Part shown: in pieces, positions 1 to 8,772 of the stretch
Numbering within the stretch: position 1 is the first letter of the stretch
How the letters are laid out: every line of letters starts with the position of its first letter
Assembly (NCBI RefSeq): GCF_000025705.1
Contig: NC_013959.1
Location: 484,001 to 548,000 of the forward strand
Length of the DNA stretch: 64,000 nt
Origin: Sideroxydans lithotrophicus ES-1
GTDB taxonomy: Bacteria; Pseudomonadota; Gammaproteobacteria; Burkholderiales; Gallionellaceae
Reading direction: 5' to 3'
Notes under the pieces: generated by a model
Seen by the model: the letters and a program-made list of their open reading frames with translations, nothing else
Told to the model about the DNA's origin: nothing
Databases searched by the model: none
Position numbers and translations under genes: made by a program

Positions 1-360
1 AGCCGATGCATCCCAGAAACGGACCATGTTCGGCGTGCTGGGGAAGAGGTTGCGCAGGATGATGCCCGCGATGGTATGGCTAGCGACCCTGAGGCCAAGT
101 ATCGATAGTGCATCATGGACCGTGCGGGCTCTTTGTTGGCGGGCAAAATATGGCGAATTGGTCGTCTTGACCAGACCTGCGGCAAGCGCGACATCGGCGC
201 TGATGATGTTGCTCAGCCGATGATAATCGGGCTCTTCCTTGTGCATCTCGTCCATGATGCGTATCAGAATCTCCGGACAAGGCGGAATCTCGATATCCAG
301 CAAAGACCGTTCGAGATGTGGGTCGATTTTCGGGGGCGGACTGGATGTGCTATCGGTCAT
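1..360 (-). CDS. HDOD domain protein (3' end cut by window edge)
   Basis: Reading leftward from an ATG at 360, an open frame of 120 codons runs off the start of the window with no stop. The visible part has the look of the N-terminal half of an HDOD domain: a segment around residues 25-45 ending in LIRIMDEMHKEEPD, then the typical run of LSNIISADVALAAGLVKT, then a piece with VHDALSILGLR and a hydrophobic stretch. HDOD proteins are non-catalytic relatives of HD phosphohydrolases used as signalling modules; they usually run 270-400 residues, so more than half is missing. An ATG five bases upstream (365) is followed at once by a stop, which fixes the start. It diverges from the GGDEF/EAL gene, so both may share the 209-base control region. 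Confidence 0.85.
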   Translation of the reverse strand, partial: MTDSTSSPPPKIDPHLERSLLDIEIPPCPEILIRIMDEMHKEEPDYHRLSNIISADVALAAGLVKTTNSPYFARQQRARTVHDALSILGLRVASHTIAGIILRNLFPSTPNMVRFWDASA

Positions 361-569
361 TTCATTGTCGAGTGCATGATAAGATTGCTGCCAATGATGC
401 GTATGTTCGCTGGGTCACCATGGATGCAAAATAACACACGTCAGGTTTTGCTGGCTATGGATTTCTGGCAAAAAGCAGGCATCAGTGTACCGGACAATAA
501 TCATTGCATTTGCAGGCGACCCGATGGCAGGCAACCTGTCACCGTTCGGGCAGGAGAGATTCGCAATCT

Positions 570-2825
570 ATGGAAAACTACGGGTCATTCAATTTGAATC
601 TCTCCAAAAGCGAACGGGGTGAAAGATACAAAGTCGCCTTCCTGAACAGCGTGTTCCTGCTCGCCGGTATCGTGGCTTTTGGGATGGGCTTCATCCGTTG
701 GCAAACCAGCGTGGCCATGGGCGAGATCGATTTCGGGTTTGCCGGACTATGCTTTGTGTTGCTGGCCTATCTGCGCCGGCACCGGAGTCAGGCCGATATG
801 TTCGCTTCGATCGTCCTGGTGCTTTGCTATGGCCTGTTCCTGTCGATCTATATTTCCGCGTCGTACAACACGATGCGTCTGTCGCTCTTTTTCCTCCTGG
901 CAGCAGCAGCTTTCTTTCTCAAAGGACGAATCGCCGGGCGCATCTGGCTGGCATTCATCCTGCTGACCATCGTGATTGTCCATGTGTTGCCATATTTCGA
1001 GACCGGCTACTCGCACATCGACATCTTCACTACCTGCCTGTACCTGCTGGCGCTGTTCATCATCTTCGAGAACTACGAGACGTTCAAGGAATCGCAGCAT
1101 ACGAGCGAAGAAGAACAGGCACTGCTGCGCCTGACCGAGGAGCGCTGGCGACACGCACTGGAAGGGACGGGAGATGCAGTCTGGGACTGGCGACCGGAAA
1201 CGGGGGAGTTCCATTATTCCAGGCGCTTCAGCGAGATGCTGGGGTATGCGGAGGGTGAGCTGGGGAAGCACGCAGAACATATCTTCAATATCATCCATCC
1301 CGACGACGAGCCGAGGGTTCGGGATGAATTGCATGACTTTATTCAGCGCCGTGCCGGCAACTATGTTTCGGAGATGAGGTTGTCAGCCAGGGACGGCAGC
1401 TGGAAGTGGATGCTGTGCCGGGGCAAGGTCGCACAACGTGACGACGAACATTCTGCTGGATTGATGGTGGGCACCTTTTCGGACATCACCCTGCTCAAGC
1501 AGCACGAGAGACAACTGGAGCATATTGCCCACTACGATGCTTTGACTGGCATACCCAATCGGGTGTTGCTGGCCGATCGCCTGCAACAGGCTTTGGCGCA
1601 CAGCAAGCGCGAAGGAACGATCCTTGCGGTCTGTTACCTCGATCTGGACGGTTTCAAGCTGGTCAACGACACGATGGGCCACGAGGCCGGCGACAAGGTG
1701 CTGATCGAAGTGACCCAGCGCATCAAGAAATCGATTCGCGGCGACGACACCGTCGCGCGCCTGGGCGGAGACGAATTCGCGGTATTGCTGCTCGGCTTGC
1801 ACGCCCCCGAAGAGTGTTCCGCCAGCCTGAACCGACTGCTGGAGGAGATCAGCCAGCCGATCGAGATCAAGAACCGGTTGTTCGAAGTCAGTGCCAGTAT
1901 CGGCGTCTCCATCTATCCCGGCGACGATCACGATGCCGATACCCTGTTGCGGCATGCTGACCAGGCGATGTATACCGCCAAGCAATCCGGCAAGAACCGT
2001 TATTACCTCTACGATACCGAGAACGACCAGCGCGCCCGTTCCCATCACGAATTCCTGCGGCGGCTTGCCCTCGCATTGGGCAGGAACGAATTCGAGCTCT
2101 ATTACCAGCCCAAAGTCGACATGCGCACGCTCCAGCTGGTTGGCGCGGAAGCGCTGATCCGCTGGCACCACCCGGAACGCGGATTGCTTGCCCCGGGCGA
2201 CTTCCTGCACGCGATCGAAGGGACGACGCTGGAAGTCGAGCTGGGAGACTGGGTCGTGGCGACAGCCCTTGCCCAACTGGAAGCGTGGCATGAGGCTGGC
2301 TTGCCGATGGAGCTGAGTATCAACATTTCGGTGCGCCATCTGCAGGCGAACGATTTCGCCTGGAAATTGAAACGCAAGATGTTGCGCTATTCGCATCTGC
2401 CGAAAGGCTGTTTGCAGGTGGAGGTGCTGGAAACCGCGGCGCTGGAAGACATTCCCAGGGTGAGCGACACCATCGAACGTTGCCGCAAGATCGGTATCAG
2501 CTTCGCCCTGGACGATTTCGGTACCGGGTATTCGTCACTGTCATACCTGGGGCGCTTGCCGGTCGATGCGCTCAAGATCGACCAGTCCTTCATCCGCGAT
2601 ATGCTGAAAGACAAGGGCGACAGGGCCATCGTGCAGGGCGTCATCGCGCTGGCCAAGGTGTTCAATCGCAAGATCGTGGCCGAGGGGGTGGAATCGGAAG
2701 AGTTGTTCCGCGACCTGGTGGAGATGGGGTGCGAATACGGGCAAGGTTATGGCATCGCCCGGCCCATGCCGGCCAGTGAACTGCCCGCATGGCTGGAGAA
2801 GTGGAACAGCAAACCTTTCAGCTGA
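570..2825 (+). CDS. Membrane PAS-GGDEF-EAL cyclic-di-GMP signalling protein
   Basis: A 751-residue protein with about six membrane segments (residues 20-170), a PAS domain (about 188-310), a GGDEF domain and an EAL domain. The GGDEF signature is intact at residues 399-403, and a canonical I-site RxxD (R390, D393) sits exactly five residues upstream, so product-inhibited diguanylate cyclase activity is possible. The EAL signature (527-529) and DDFGTGYSSL are also present, so it may be bifunctional or mainly a c-di-GMP phosphodiesterase. The N-terminal membrane block resembles MASE-type sensory domains, but I cannot name which. The frame is open from 504, but the ATG at 570 is preferred because AGGAG stands at 552-556 and the sequence before it looks non-coding. 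Confidence 0.93.
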   Translation: MENYGSFNLNLSKSERGERYKVAFLNSVFLLAGIVAFGMGFIRWQTSVAMGEIDFGFAGLCFVLLAYLRRHRSQADMFASIVLVLCYGLFLSIYISASYNTMRLSLFFLLAAAAFFLKGRIAGRIWLAFILLTIVIVHVLPYFETGYSHIDIFTTCLYLLALFIIFENYETFKESQHTSEEEQALLRLTEERWRHALEGTGDAVWDWRPETGEFHYSRRFSEMLGYAEGELGKHAEHIFNIIHPDDEPRVRDELHDFIQRRAGNYVSEMRLSARDGSWKWMLCRGKVAQRDDEHSAGLMVGTFSDITLLKQHERQLEHIAHYDALTGIPNRVLLADRLQQALAHSKREGTILAVCYLDLDGFKLVNDTMGHEAGDKVLIEVTQRIKKSIRGDDTVARLGGDEFAVLLLGLHAPEECSASLNRLLEEISQPIEIKNRLFEVSASIGVSIYPGDDHDADTLLRHADQAMYTAKQSGKNRYYLYDTENDQRARSHHEFLRRLALALGRNEFELYYQPKVDMRTLQLVGAEALIRWHHPERGLLAPGDFLHAIEGTTLEVELGDWVVATALAQLEAWHEAGLPMELSINISVRHLQANDFAWKLKRKMLRYSHLPKGCLQVEVLETAALEDIPRVSDTIERCRKIGISFALDDFGTGYSSLSYLGRLPVDALKIDQSFIRDMLKDKGDRAIVQGVIALAKVFNRKIVAEGVESEELFRDLVEMGCEYGQGYGIARPMPASELPAWLEKWNSKPFS

Positions 2826-2836
2826 GCACCGCCAAC

Positions 2837-4291
2837 CTAGCGGATCAGGAAGATCGTCGCCAATCCCAGAAAGATGAAGAAGCCGCCGCTGTCGGTGATG
2901 GCGGTAAGCAGGACGCTGGAGCCGATGGCCGGGTCGCGGCCCAGTTTCTGCATGATCATCGGGATGCCGATGCCGACCAGAGCCCCCAACGTCAGATTGA
3001 GCAGCATCGCGCTGGTCATCACCAGACCGAGTGCAACATTGTGATAAAGGAAATAAGCGAACAATCCGGCGATGCCGCCCCATACCAGGCCGTTCAGGCC
3101 GCTGATCGCCAGTTCCTTGATCATCAGCCGGCGCGCATTGGCCTGCGAGACCTGGCCGAGGGCGATGGAGCGGATGATGATGGTGGTGGTCTGGTTCGCC
3201 GAGTTGCCGGCGATGCCCGCGACGATGGGCATCAGCGTCGCGAGCGCGACGAACTTCTCGATCGTGTTCTCGAAACTGCCGATCACGCGTGAAGCGAAGA
3301 ATGCCGTGCACAGGTTCAGCGCCAGCCAGGTCCAGCGGTTCTGCGCCGACTTCCACACCGAGGCGAAAATGTCCTCCTCTTCGCGCAGACCGGCCTGGTT
3401 CAGCAGATCTGTTTCCGATTCGGCGCGGATGAAGTCCAGCACCACGTTCACCGTCACCCGTCCCACCAGTTTGCCTTCCTCATCGACCACCGGCGCAGAC
3501 ACGAGGTCGTAGCGTTCGAACGACTGGGCTGCCTGAACGGCTTTCTCATCAGGGTTGAGCCGAATGGTGTCGGTCAGCATCAGTTTGCCGACCACCGTCT
3601 CGGGCTCGTTGACCACGATCAGGTTGATCGGCAACACACCCTTGAAGCGGTCGTCGCGGTCCACCACGAACACCTGGTCGGTGTGGTCGGGCAGTTCCTC
3701 GAAACGGCGCAAATAGCGCGATACCACCTCCAGCGTCACGTCCTCGCGCACATGCACCATGTTGAAATCCATCAGCGCGCCGACCGAATCCTTCGAATAC
3801 GACATGGCGGCGCGCAACTGTTCGCGCTCATCGATGGAAAGCGACTTGAACACGTCGCGCATCACGTTCTGCGGCAGGTCGGGGGCGAGATCGGCGATCT
3901 CGTCGGTGTCGAGCTTTTCCGTCGCCTCGCGCAACTCTTCGCGGCTCATGGTCGCGATCAGCGATTCGCGCACCGCATCGGAAACCTCGATCAGGATATC
4001 GCCGTCGCGATCCGCCTTCACCTGATCCCAGACCATCAGGCGCTGATCGATGGGCAACGCTTCCAGGATAAAGGCGATATCGGCAGGATGCAGCTCTTCC
4101 AGCTTTTCGCGCAGCTCCGCCAGGTGGCGCTTGTGCAGCATCTTGTCCAGCAGCTCGTGGCGCTCGTCGCGCGGCAACTCCTGCCGATGGGTCACCGTTT
4201 CCACCAATGCATGCTTTTCCAGCAAGTGGAGCACCTGCTGCAGGTGGTCCTGCACATTCTCGGTGTAGTGATGCTCGTTGCGTTCGGTCAT
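2837..4291 (-). CDS. mgtE: Magnesium transporter MgtE
   Basis: 484 residues with full MgtE layout: an N-terminal helical MgtE_N superhelix (about 10-130), two CBS domains (about 135-265) that sense cytosolic Mg2+, and five C-terminal membrane helices carrying the pore (about 285-484). The membrane part holds the family stretch PIVAGIAGNSANQ. It would be a Mg2+-gated Mg2+ channel of the inner membrane. It diverges from the corA-like gene at 4413, whose first 100 residues are clearly homologous to this protein's N domain. The start at 4291 gives the expected N-terminus. Confidence 0.95.
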   Translation of the reverse strand: MTERNEHHYTENVQDHLQQVLHLLEKHALVETVTHRQELPRDERHELLDKMLHKRHLAELREKLEELHPADIAFILEALPIDQRLMVWDQVKADRDGDILIEVSDAVRESLIATMSREELREATEKLDTDEIADLAPDLPQNVMRDVFKSLSIDEREQLRAAMSYSKDSVGALMDFNMVHVREDVTLEVVSRYLRRFEELPDHTDQVFVVDRDDRFKGVLPINLIVVNEPETVVGKLMLTDTIRLNPDEKAVQAAQSFERYDLVSAPVVDEEGKLVGRVTVNVVLDFIRAESETDLLNQAGLREEEDIFASVWKSAQNRWTWLALNLCTAFFASRVIGSFENTIEKFVALATLMPIVAGIAGNSANQTTTIIIRSIALGQVSQANARRLMIKELAISGLNGLVWGGIAGLFAYFLYHNVALGLVMTSAMLLNLTLGALVGIGIPMIMQKLGRDPAIGSSVLLTAITDSGGFFIFLGLATIFLIR

Positions 4292-4400
4292 GGCGTCTAC
4301 CCAGTATGGCTTTGACTATTGTAAACAAATCGGCAAAATTTCTGGCACTAAAAAGCCGCTAAACGGCCAAATGAACATGATCCGGCAACATTTGTGAGGC

Positions 4401-4406
4401 TATAAT
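4401..4406 (+). promoter_or_regulatory. -10 element almost touching the corA start codon
   Basis: A perfect TATAAT ends seven bases before the ATG at 4413. If it is used, transcription would begin at or next to the A of the start codon, giving a leaderless mRNA. No convincing -35 element and no Shine-Dalgarno sequence stand in front of the ATG. An upstream promoter is the alternative. Confidence 0.45.
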
Positions 4407-4412
4407 CCGCCC

Positions 4413-5744
4413 ATGTCGAACGAGCCCAGCCTCCAATTCCAGAACCACCGTCAAGCCGTGCTGACTCTGCTGGAAAAGCGCAGAGTGACCGAGGAGATGG
4501 TCAAGAAACAGGATATTCCCCATCATGACCTGGTGGAGACCCTGGTGCGTAAACAGAACCTGGCGCGTATCCAGCAATTGCTGAGCGAGATGCCGCCGGT
4601 CGAGATCGCCGCACTCCTCGAGGTGTTGCCTGAAGCAGACCAGTTGTTCATCTGGGACCAGGTCGAAGAGCGGCGCAAGGAACAGGTGCTGCCGGATGTC
4701 TCTGTTTCCATCCTGAATGCCCTGGGCAAGCGGGCGTTCAAGAACGATCGCGCCCGCATCAAGGCATTTGAGCTGTTCGAAGGACGCTTGCGCGAGATAC
4801 TCATCAATACCCAGGAAGACCTGACGAACGCCAAGCCGATCTGGATCGACCTGGTCGACCCTTCATTCGAGGAGCGCGCCTGGGTCGGCGATGCATATGA
4901 TATCGAACTGCCCGACCCCGACCGGGCGAGCGATCTTGAAACCAGCGCCCGTTTCTACATGGAGGAGAACGGCGAGATCCACCTGCGCTCCGATTTCCTG
5001 CTCGACAAGGAAGACATATCGCACAACGTCGGGGTGAGCTTTACGCTGCACCAGGACATCCTGTTCTCGGTGCGCAAGGAAGAGTTGCCGGTGTTCCGGC
5101 TGCAGCGGCTGCGTGCGCTGTCGCAACCGAACTACGTTTCCGATGCGCGCGACGTGCTGCTGGATCTCTACGCGGCTGATGTGGAATATTCCGCCGATGC
5201 GCTGGAAGACATCTATCAGGGGCTGGAAAGGGTCGGCAGCCATGTGCTGAGCAAACAGATGACCGACGAGGAGGCCGCCAAGATGCTGGCTGACATCGGC
5301 CAGGAGGAAGACCTGAACGGGCGCATCCGCCGCAATGTGCTGGACACGCGCCGTGCCGTCTCCTTTCTCATGCGCAGCAGGGTCATCGAACGCCACCAGC
5401 TGGATGATGCGCAGCAGATCCTGCGCGACATCGAATCGATGGACGGGCACACCACTTTCCTGTTTGGCAAGATCAACTTCCTGATGGATGCCACCGTTGG
5501 CTTCATCAACATCAACCAGAACAAGGTCATCAAGCGGCTGACCGTGCTCAGCGTCGTGTTCATGCCGCTCAATGTGATCGCCGGCATCGGCGGCATGTCC
5601 GAATTCTCGATGATGACACAGGGCATTCCATGGCCGATCTCCTACACGGCCTTCACCATCGGCATGGTCTTTGTCGCCTGGATCACCTACGAACTGCTGC
5701 GCCTTGCCGAGAAGCGCGAGAAGCTCAGGATGACGAAGAGTTGA
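4413..5744 (+). CDS. CorA-family Mg2+ transporter with an MgtE-type N-terminal domain
   Basis: 443 residues. The first 100 align by eye with the N-terminus of the neighbouring MgtE: both have a VLxLLEK motif, a downstream pair of similar helices, an LLEVLP / ILEALP motif, and WDQV. Residues from about 135 onward are a CorA cytoplasmic domain, a long stalk helix and two C-terminal membrane helices. CorA proteins have a GMN selectivity motif at the end of the first membrane helix; here the same place (394-396) reads GMS, so the asparagine is replaced. The fusion and the altered motif suggest changed gating or ion choice. It is divergent from mgtE. Confidence 0.88.
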   Translation: MSNEPSLQFQNHRQAVLTLLEKRRVTEEMVKKQDIPHHDLVETLVRKQNLARIQQLLSEMPPVEIAALLEVLPEADQLFIWDQVEERRKEQVLPDVSVSILNALGKRAFKNDRARIKAFELFEGRLREILINTQEDLTNAKPIWIDLVDPSFEERAWVGDAYDIELPDPDRASDLETSARFYMEENGEIHLRSDFLLDKEDISHNVGVSFTLHQDILFSVRKEELPVFRLQRLRALSQPNYVSDARDVLLDLYAADVEYSADALEDIYQGLERVGSHVLSKQMTDEEAAKMLADIGQEEDLNGRIRRNVLDTRRAVSFLMRSRVIERHQLDDAQQILRDIESMDGHTTFLFGKINFLMDATVGFININQNKVIKRLTVLSVVFMPLNVIAGIGGMSEFSMMTQGIPWPISYTAFTIGMVFVAWITYELLRLAEKREKLRMTKS

Positions 5745-5758
5745 TCCAGACGTGCGGC

Positions 5759-5775
5759 GCGCTTTAAGTTAAAGC
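5759..5775. repeat. Inverted repeat between convergent corA and mtgA
   Basis: Eight-base arms (CGCTTTAA and TTAAAGCG) around a single G. It lies just past corA and before the end of mtgA. A second hairpin, CCGGGCAC with GTGCCGG, follows near 5814-5833. Neither has a clear T-run, so these are possible bidirectional 3'-end structures only. Confidence 0.35.
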
Positions 5776-5840
5776 GGTCAAACCCAAGACGGTTTTCTGC
5801 GGTAATTGCGAGTCCGGGCACTTATCGTGCCGGAAGCGGC

Positions 5841-6536
5841 TCAAGGTATGTCCGCGTCCGGCATGCGATCGAGGATGACGATGGTCTTGGCCAGCATGCC
5901 GTGCGCTTCGCGGTGACGGTCGTAGTAGCGCGGGTTGGGCACCATGGCGGCCAGTTTGGCTGCCTGTTCCGGGCTGAGTTGCGCGGCGCTGACGCCGAAA
6001 TAATGCTGTGCCGCCGCTTCGGCGCCGAACACGCCGTCGCCCCATTCGATCACGTTCAGATAGATCTCGAAGATGCGCTGCTTATCCATCACCGTTTCCA
6101 GCATCAGGGTGATGATGGCCTCTTCGCCTTTGCGCCAGGGCGTGCGTTTGGTGGAAAGGAACAGGTTCTTTGCCAGCTGCTGGCTGATGGTCGAGCCGCC
6201 GGCGACGATCTTGCCCTTCTTCAGGTTCTTCTCGTATGCCTTGGCGATGCCTTCCCAGTCGAAGCCCTCATGATCGACGAACTTCGCATCCTCGGCGGCG
6301 ATCAGTGCGCGCTTGAGGTTGTCGGAGATCCTGTTGTAAGGGACCCACTTGTACTTCAGTCCGGCTTTCGGGTTCTTGTCCTGCATCACTTCCAGACGGT
6401 CTTCCATGAAGGCGCTGGTCGCCGGATTGAACTTGATCCACCAGCACACATGGGCGAACAACCAGAGCTGATAAAGCACCAGCAGCAGCAGCAGCGCCAT
6501 CACCATGCGCCAGAACAGGTGTTTCACTTTTTTCAT
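5841..6536 (-). CDS. mtgA: Monofunctional peptidoglycan transglycosylase
   Basis: 231 residues, one N-terminal membrane anchor (about 8-28) followed by a GT51 glycosyltransferase domain. GT51 hallmarks are visible: the catalytic-Glu region EDAKFVDHEGFD, the run GGSTISQQLAKNLFLS, and IEWGDGVFGAEAAA. It polymerises lipid II glycan chains at the outer face of the inner membrane and lacks a penicillin-binding transpeptidase part. The ATG at 6536 overlaps the aroE stop (ATGA), so the pair is translationally coupled. A longer frame to 6587 exists but lies inside aroE and gives an unlikely N-terminus. Confidence 0.95.
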   Translation of the reverse strand: MKKVKHLFWRMVMALLLLLVLYQLWLFAHVCWWIKFNPATSAFMEDRLEVMQDKNPKAGLKYKWVPYNRISDNLKRALIAAEDAKFVDHEGFDWEGIAKAYEKNLKKGKIVAGGSTISQQLAKNLFLSTKRTPWRKGEEAIITLMLETVMDKQRIFEIYLNVIEWGDGVFGAEAAAQHYFGVSAAQLSPEQAAKLAAMVPNPRYYDRHREAHGMLAKTIVILDRMPDADIP

Positions 6537-7339
6537 TTGCGCAACTTGTCGAGTACAGCCCGGGTATCCGGGCGCACGTCGCGCCACAGGCAGAACGCCT
6601 CTGCGGCCTGCTCAACCAGCATGCCGAGTCCGTCTGCGACCACCGCCGCACCTTGTCTGCGGGCGAACGCCATGAACGGGGTCTCGCGTCCGTACACCAT
6701 GTCGTAAGCCAGCGCACCGGGTTTGAACAGGCCATCCGGCAGCGGCGGCAGCTCGTCCGACAAGCCGCTGGAAGTCGCGTTGATGACCAGGTCGTACTTC
6801 CTTCCGGCCAGCTCTTCGTAGCTGCGCGCATATACGGTTCCGGCTCCCTTGAATTCATCGGCCAATGCCTGTGCCTTATCCACGGTGCGATTGGCGATAT
6901 CCACACCCGCTCCGGCATTGAACAGCGGCCACAGTACGCCTGCCGCGGCACCGCCCGCGCCGAGCAACAGCGCGTCCTTCCACATCAGCTTGAAGCCGAG
7001 GTTGTTCTCGATGTCGGCGAGCAGGCCGACACCATCGGTGTTGGTGCCGAGGATCTCGCCGTCCCGGAAGATCAGGGTATTGACCGCCTTCGCTTCGCGC
7101 GCCCGGCTGCTGAGCTGGTCGCACATGGCATAGGCCTCGAATTTGAACGGCACGGTCACGTTGCAGCCTTTGTAACCCTCGGTGCGCAGACGCTGCACGG
7201 TGGCAGCGAAGCCGTCCAGCGGCGCTTCGATGGCTTCATAGCTCATGTCCTGTCTGGTCTGTTCGGCGAACAGTCCATGGATCAGCGGCGATTTGCTATG
7301 CGAGATGGGATTGCCGATAACGGCGTAACGGTCGGTCAT
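6533..7339 (-). CDS. aroE: Shikimate dehydrogenase
   Basis: 268 residues, the usual family length. It reduces 3-dehydroshikimate to shikimate with NADPH in aromatic amino acid synthesis. Seen motifs: the N-terminal substrate site IGNPISHSKSPLIH, NVTVPFK with the catalytic lysine, NTDGVG, and the glycine-rich nucleotide loop LLGAGGAAAG. The downstream gene mtgA overlaps its stop codon. A TATAAT-like -10 on the minus strand (7388-7393) lies 48 bases upstream of the start. Confidence 0.97.
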   Translation of the reverse strand: MTDRYAVIGNPISHSKSPLIHGLFAEQTRQDMSYEAIEAPLDGFAATVQRLRTEGYKGCNVTVPFKFEAYAMCDQLSSRAREAKAVNTLIFRDGEILGTNTDGVGLLADIENNLGFKLMWKDALLLGAGGAAAGVLWPLFNAGAGVDIANRTVDKAQALADEFKGAGTVYARSYEELAGRKYDLVINATSSGLSDELPPLPDGLFKPGALAYDMVYGRETPFMAFARRQGAAVVADGLGMLVEQAAEAFCLWRDVRPDTRAVLDKLRK

Positions 7340-7387
7340 TTAAATAGTTCAGGGTGCTGAGTATCCAGTACTGAGTCTGGGCGGCGA

Positions 7388-7393
7388 ATTATA
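7388..7393 (-). promoter_or_regulatory. Possible -10 element for aroE-mtgA
   Basis: The minus strand reads TATAAT here, 48 bases before the aroE ATG. I find no good -35 box at the right distance, so this is a weak promoter call. Confidence 0.3.
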
Positions 7394-7433
7394 ACTTCAT
7401 GCAGCACTTCGCACTCAGTCCTCGGCATTGAAA

Positions 7434-8771
7434 TTAAAGCGGCAATATTACATGGACTTGCAGCCCGCCATCCGCATGGTTGCTCAGCGTCAGTTCGCCG
7501 TTGTGGCGCAGCACGATGTTGCGCGCGATGCTCAAGCCCAGGCCGGTTCCGCCGCTCTCGCGCGAGCGCGAATGCTCGATGCGGTAGAACGGGGTGAACA
7601 CGGTCTCCAGCAGTTCCGGCGGGATGCCGGGACCGAAATCGCGGATGCGGACATGGCACTGCCGTGCATCCCGGCGCAGCGAGACTTCGGCGCGCTGGCC
7701 GTATTTCACGGCATTGTCCAGCAGGTTGGAGAATGCCCGGCGCAGGGCCAGCGGCTGCGCCTTCAACTGCACGGCAGTACGCTCCCGGTAATATATCTGC
7801 TGCCCGGCCTCGACCGCATCGCTGCACAGGCTGTCCAGCAGCGAATCGAGATCGAGCAACTGCATGGCCTCGCTGGAATCGAGGCTGCGCGACAGTTCCA
7901 GCCCTTCCTGCAGCATCTGCTGCATGGCCTGCATGTCGCCCACCAGTTTGTTGCGCAGAGCCTCGTCCGGCAGTTTTTCCAGGCGCAGCCGCAGCCGCGT
8001 CAGCGGGGTCTGCAGGTCATGGGTGATCGCGGCCAGCATGCCGGTGCGTTCGCGCACGTCTTCGTAGATGCGTTTCTGCATACGGTTGAAGGCGCGTGTG
8101 GCCATGCGCACCTCGCTGCTGCCCTGTTCCGGCAGCGGCTCGCCGGCGCGGGAGATATCGAGCTTGTCGGCGGCATCGGCCAATTGCCGCAACGGGCGGG
8201 TCGCGATGCGCGCCACCACCCAGGCCAGCAGGCCGATACATACTGCGAACAACAGCATGGCGCTCCAGACCGGCGGCGGGTAGGACTGGTCGCGCATCGG
8301 CGGCATGGGAATGACCAGCAGGAGTCCGCTGCCGTCCGGCAATGCGATATGGATACGCTGGCACTGCAACGGCTGATGCAGGCGCCGCGACCATCTGATG
8401 AATTCATCGCCGCACGCCGCATAGTTTGGTGATTCCGCCGCGATACTCGCCACATTCAGGCGCTGCTTCAGTGCATCCTCCATGACACGGTCCCTGGCGG
8501 CGAAAGGCGGTACGATGACTTCGCTCAGGTGTCCGTGTATGCCCATGCCGTGCGGTTCATGCAAAAAATCGTCGCGCAACGGCAGGGGCGTGATCTCGAG
8601 CGTCTCCACCAGTTCGGTGATGTCGGTGGCCAGGTGCTGGGCGCGTACCCGCTCGTACAGTTCCTGCTGCCGGGAATGGGTGAGCAGTACGGTGCCGATG
8701 GAGGTCACGATCATGCCCACCAGCAGGATCAGGAACAGGCGGCCATGCATGGAATGGAAGATGGCGAACAT
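7434..8771 (-). CDS. Two-component sensor histidine kinase (EnvZ/CpxA-like)
   Basis: 445 residues: a membrane helix at about 10-30, a periplasmic sensor of about 135 residues, a second membrane helix at about 168-190, a HAMP domain, a dimerisation/phosphoacceptor domain with H251 in THDLQTPLTRLR, and an HATPase_c domain with N-box NLLDNAVKYG and G-boxes DFGPGIPP and GGTGLGL. It would autophosphorylate and pass the phosphate to the regulator encoded directly upstream; only one base separates the two genes. The divergent spy-like gene suggests an envelope-stress input, which is inference from context. Confidence 0.93.
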   Translation of the reverse strand: MFAIFHSMHGRLFLILLVGMIVTSIGTVLLTHSRQQELYERVRAQHLATDITELVETLEITPLPLRDDFLHEPHGMGIHGHLSEVIVPPFAARDRVMEDALKQRLNVASIAAESPNYAACGDEFIRWSRRLHQPLQCQRIHIALPDGSGLLLVIPMPPMRDQSYPPPVWSAMLLFAVCIGLLAWVVARIATRPLRQLADAADKLDISRAGEPLPEQGSSEVRMATRAFNRMQKRIYEDVRERTGMLAAITHDLQTPLTRLRLRLEKLPDEALRNKLVGDMQAMQQMLQEGLELSRSLDSSEAMQLLDLDSLLDSLCSDAVEAGQQIYYRERTAVQLKAQPLALRRAFSNLLDNAVKYGQRAEVSLRRDARQCHVRIRDFGPGIPPELLETVFTPFYRIEHSRSRESGGTGLGLSIARNIVLRHNGELTLSNHADGGLQVHVILPL

Positions 8772-8772
8772 G

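Noticed and set aside
2541-3356. 271-residue open frame on the minus strand
   Set aside because: Overlaps the ends of the GGDEF/EAL and MgtE genes in another frame, low-complexity Arg/His composition; shadow of GC-rich coding sequence.
4350-4368. Terminator-like GCCG/CGGC hairpin with T-run in the mgtE leader (minus strand)
   Set aside because: Stem only four to five pairs; too weak to claim an Mg2+ attenuator.
5764-6045. 93-residue open frame on the minus strand over the mtgA end
   Set aside because: Arg/Gln-rich shadow of mtgA in another frame; no ribosome site.
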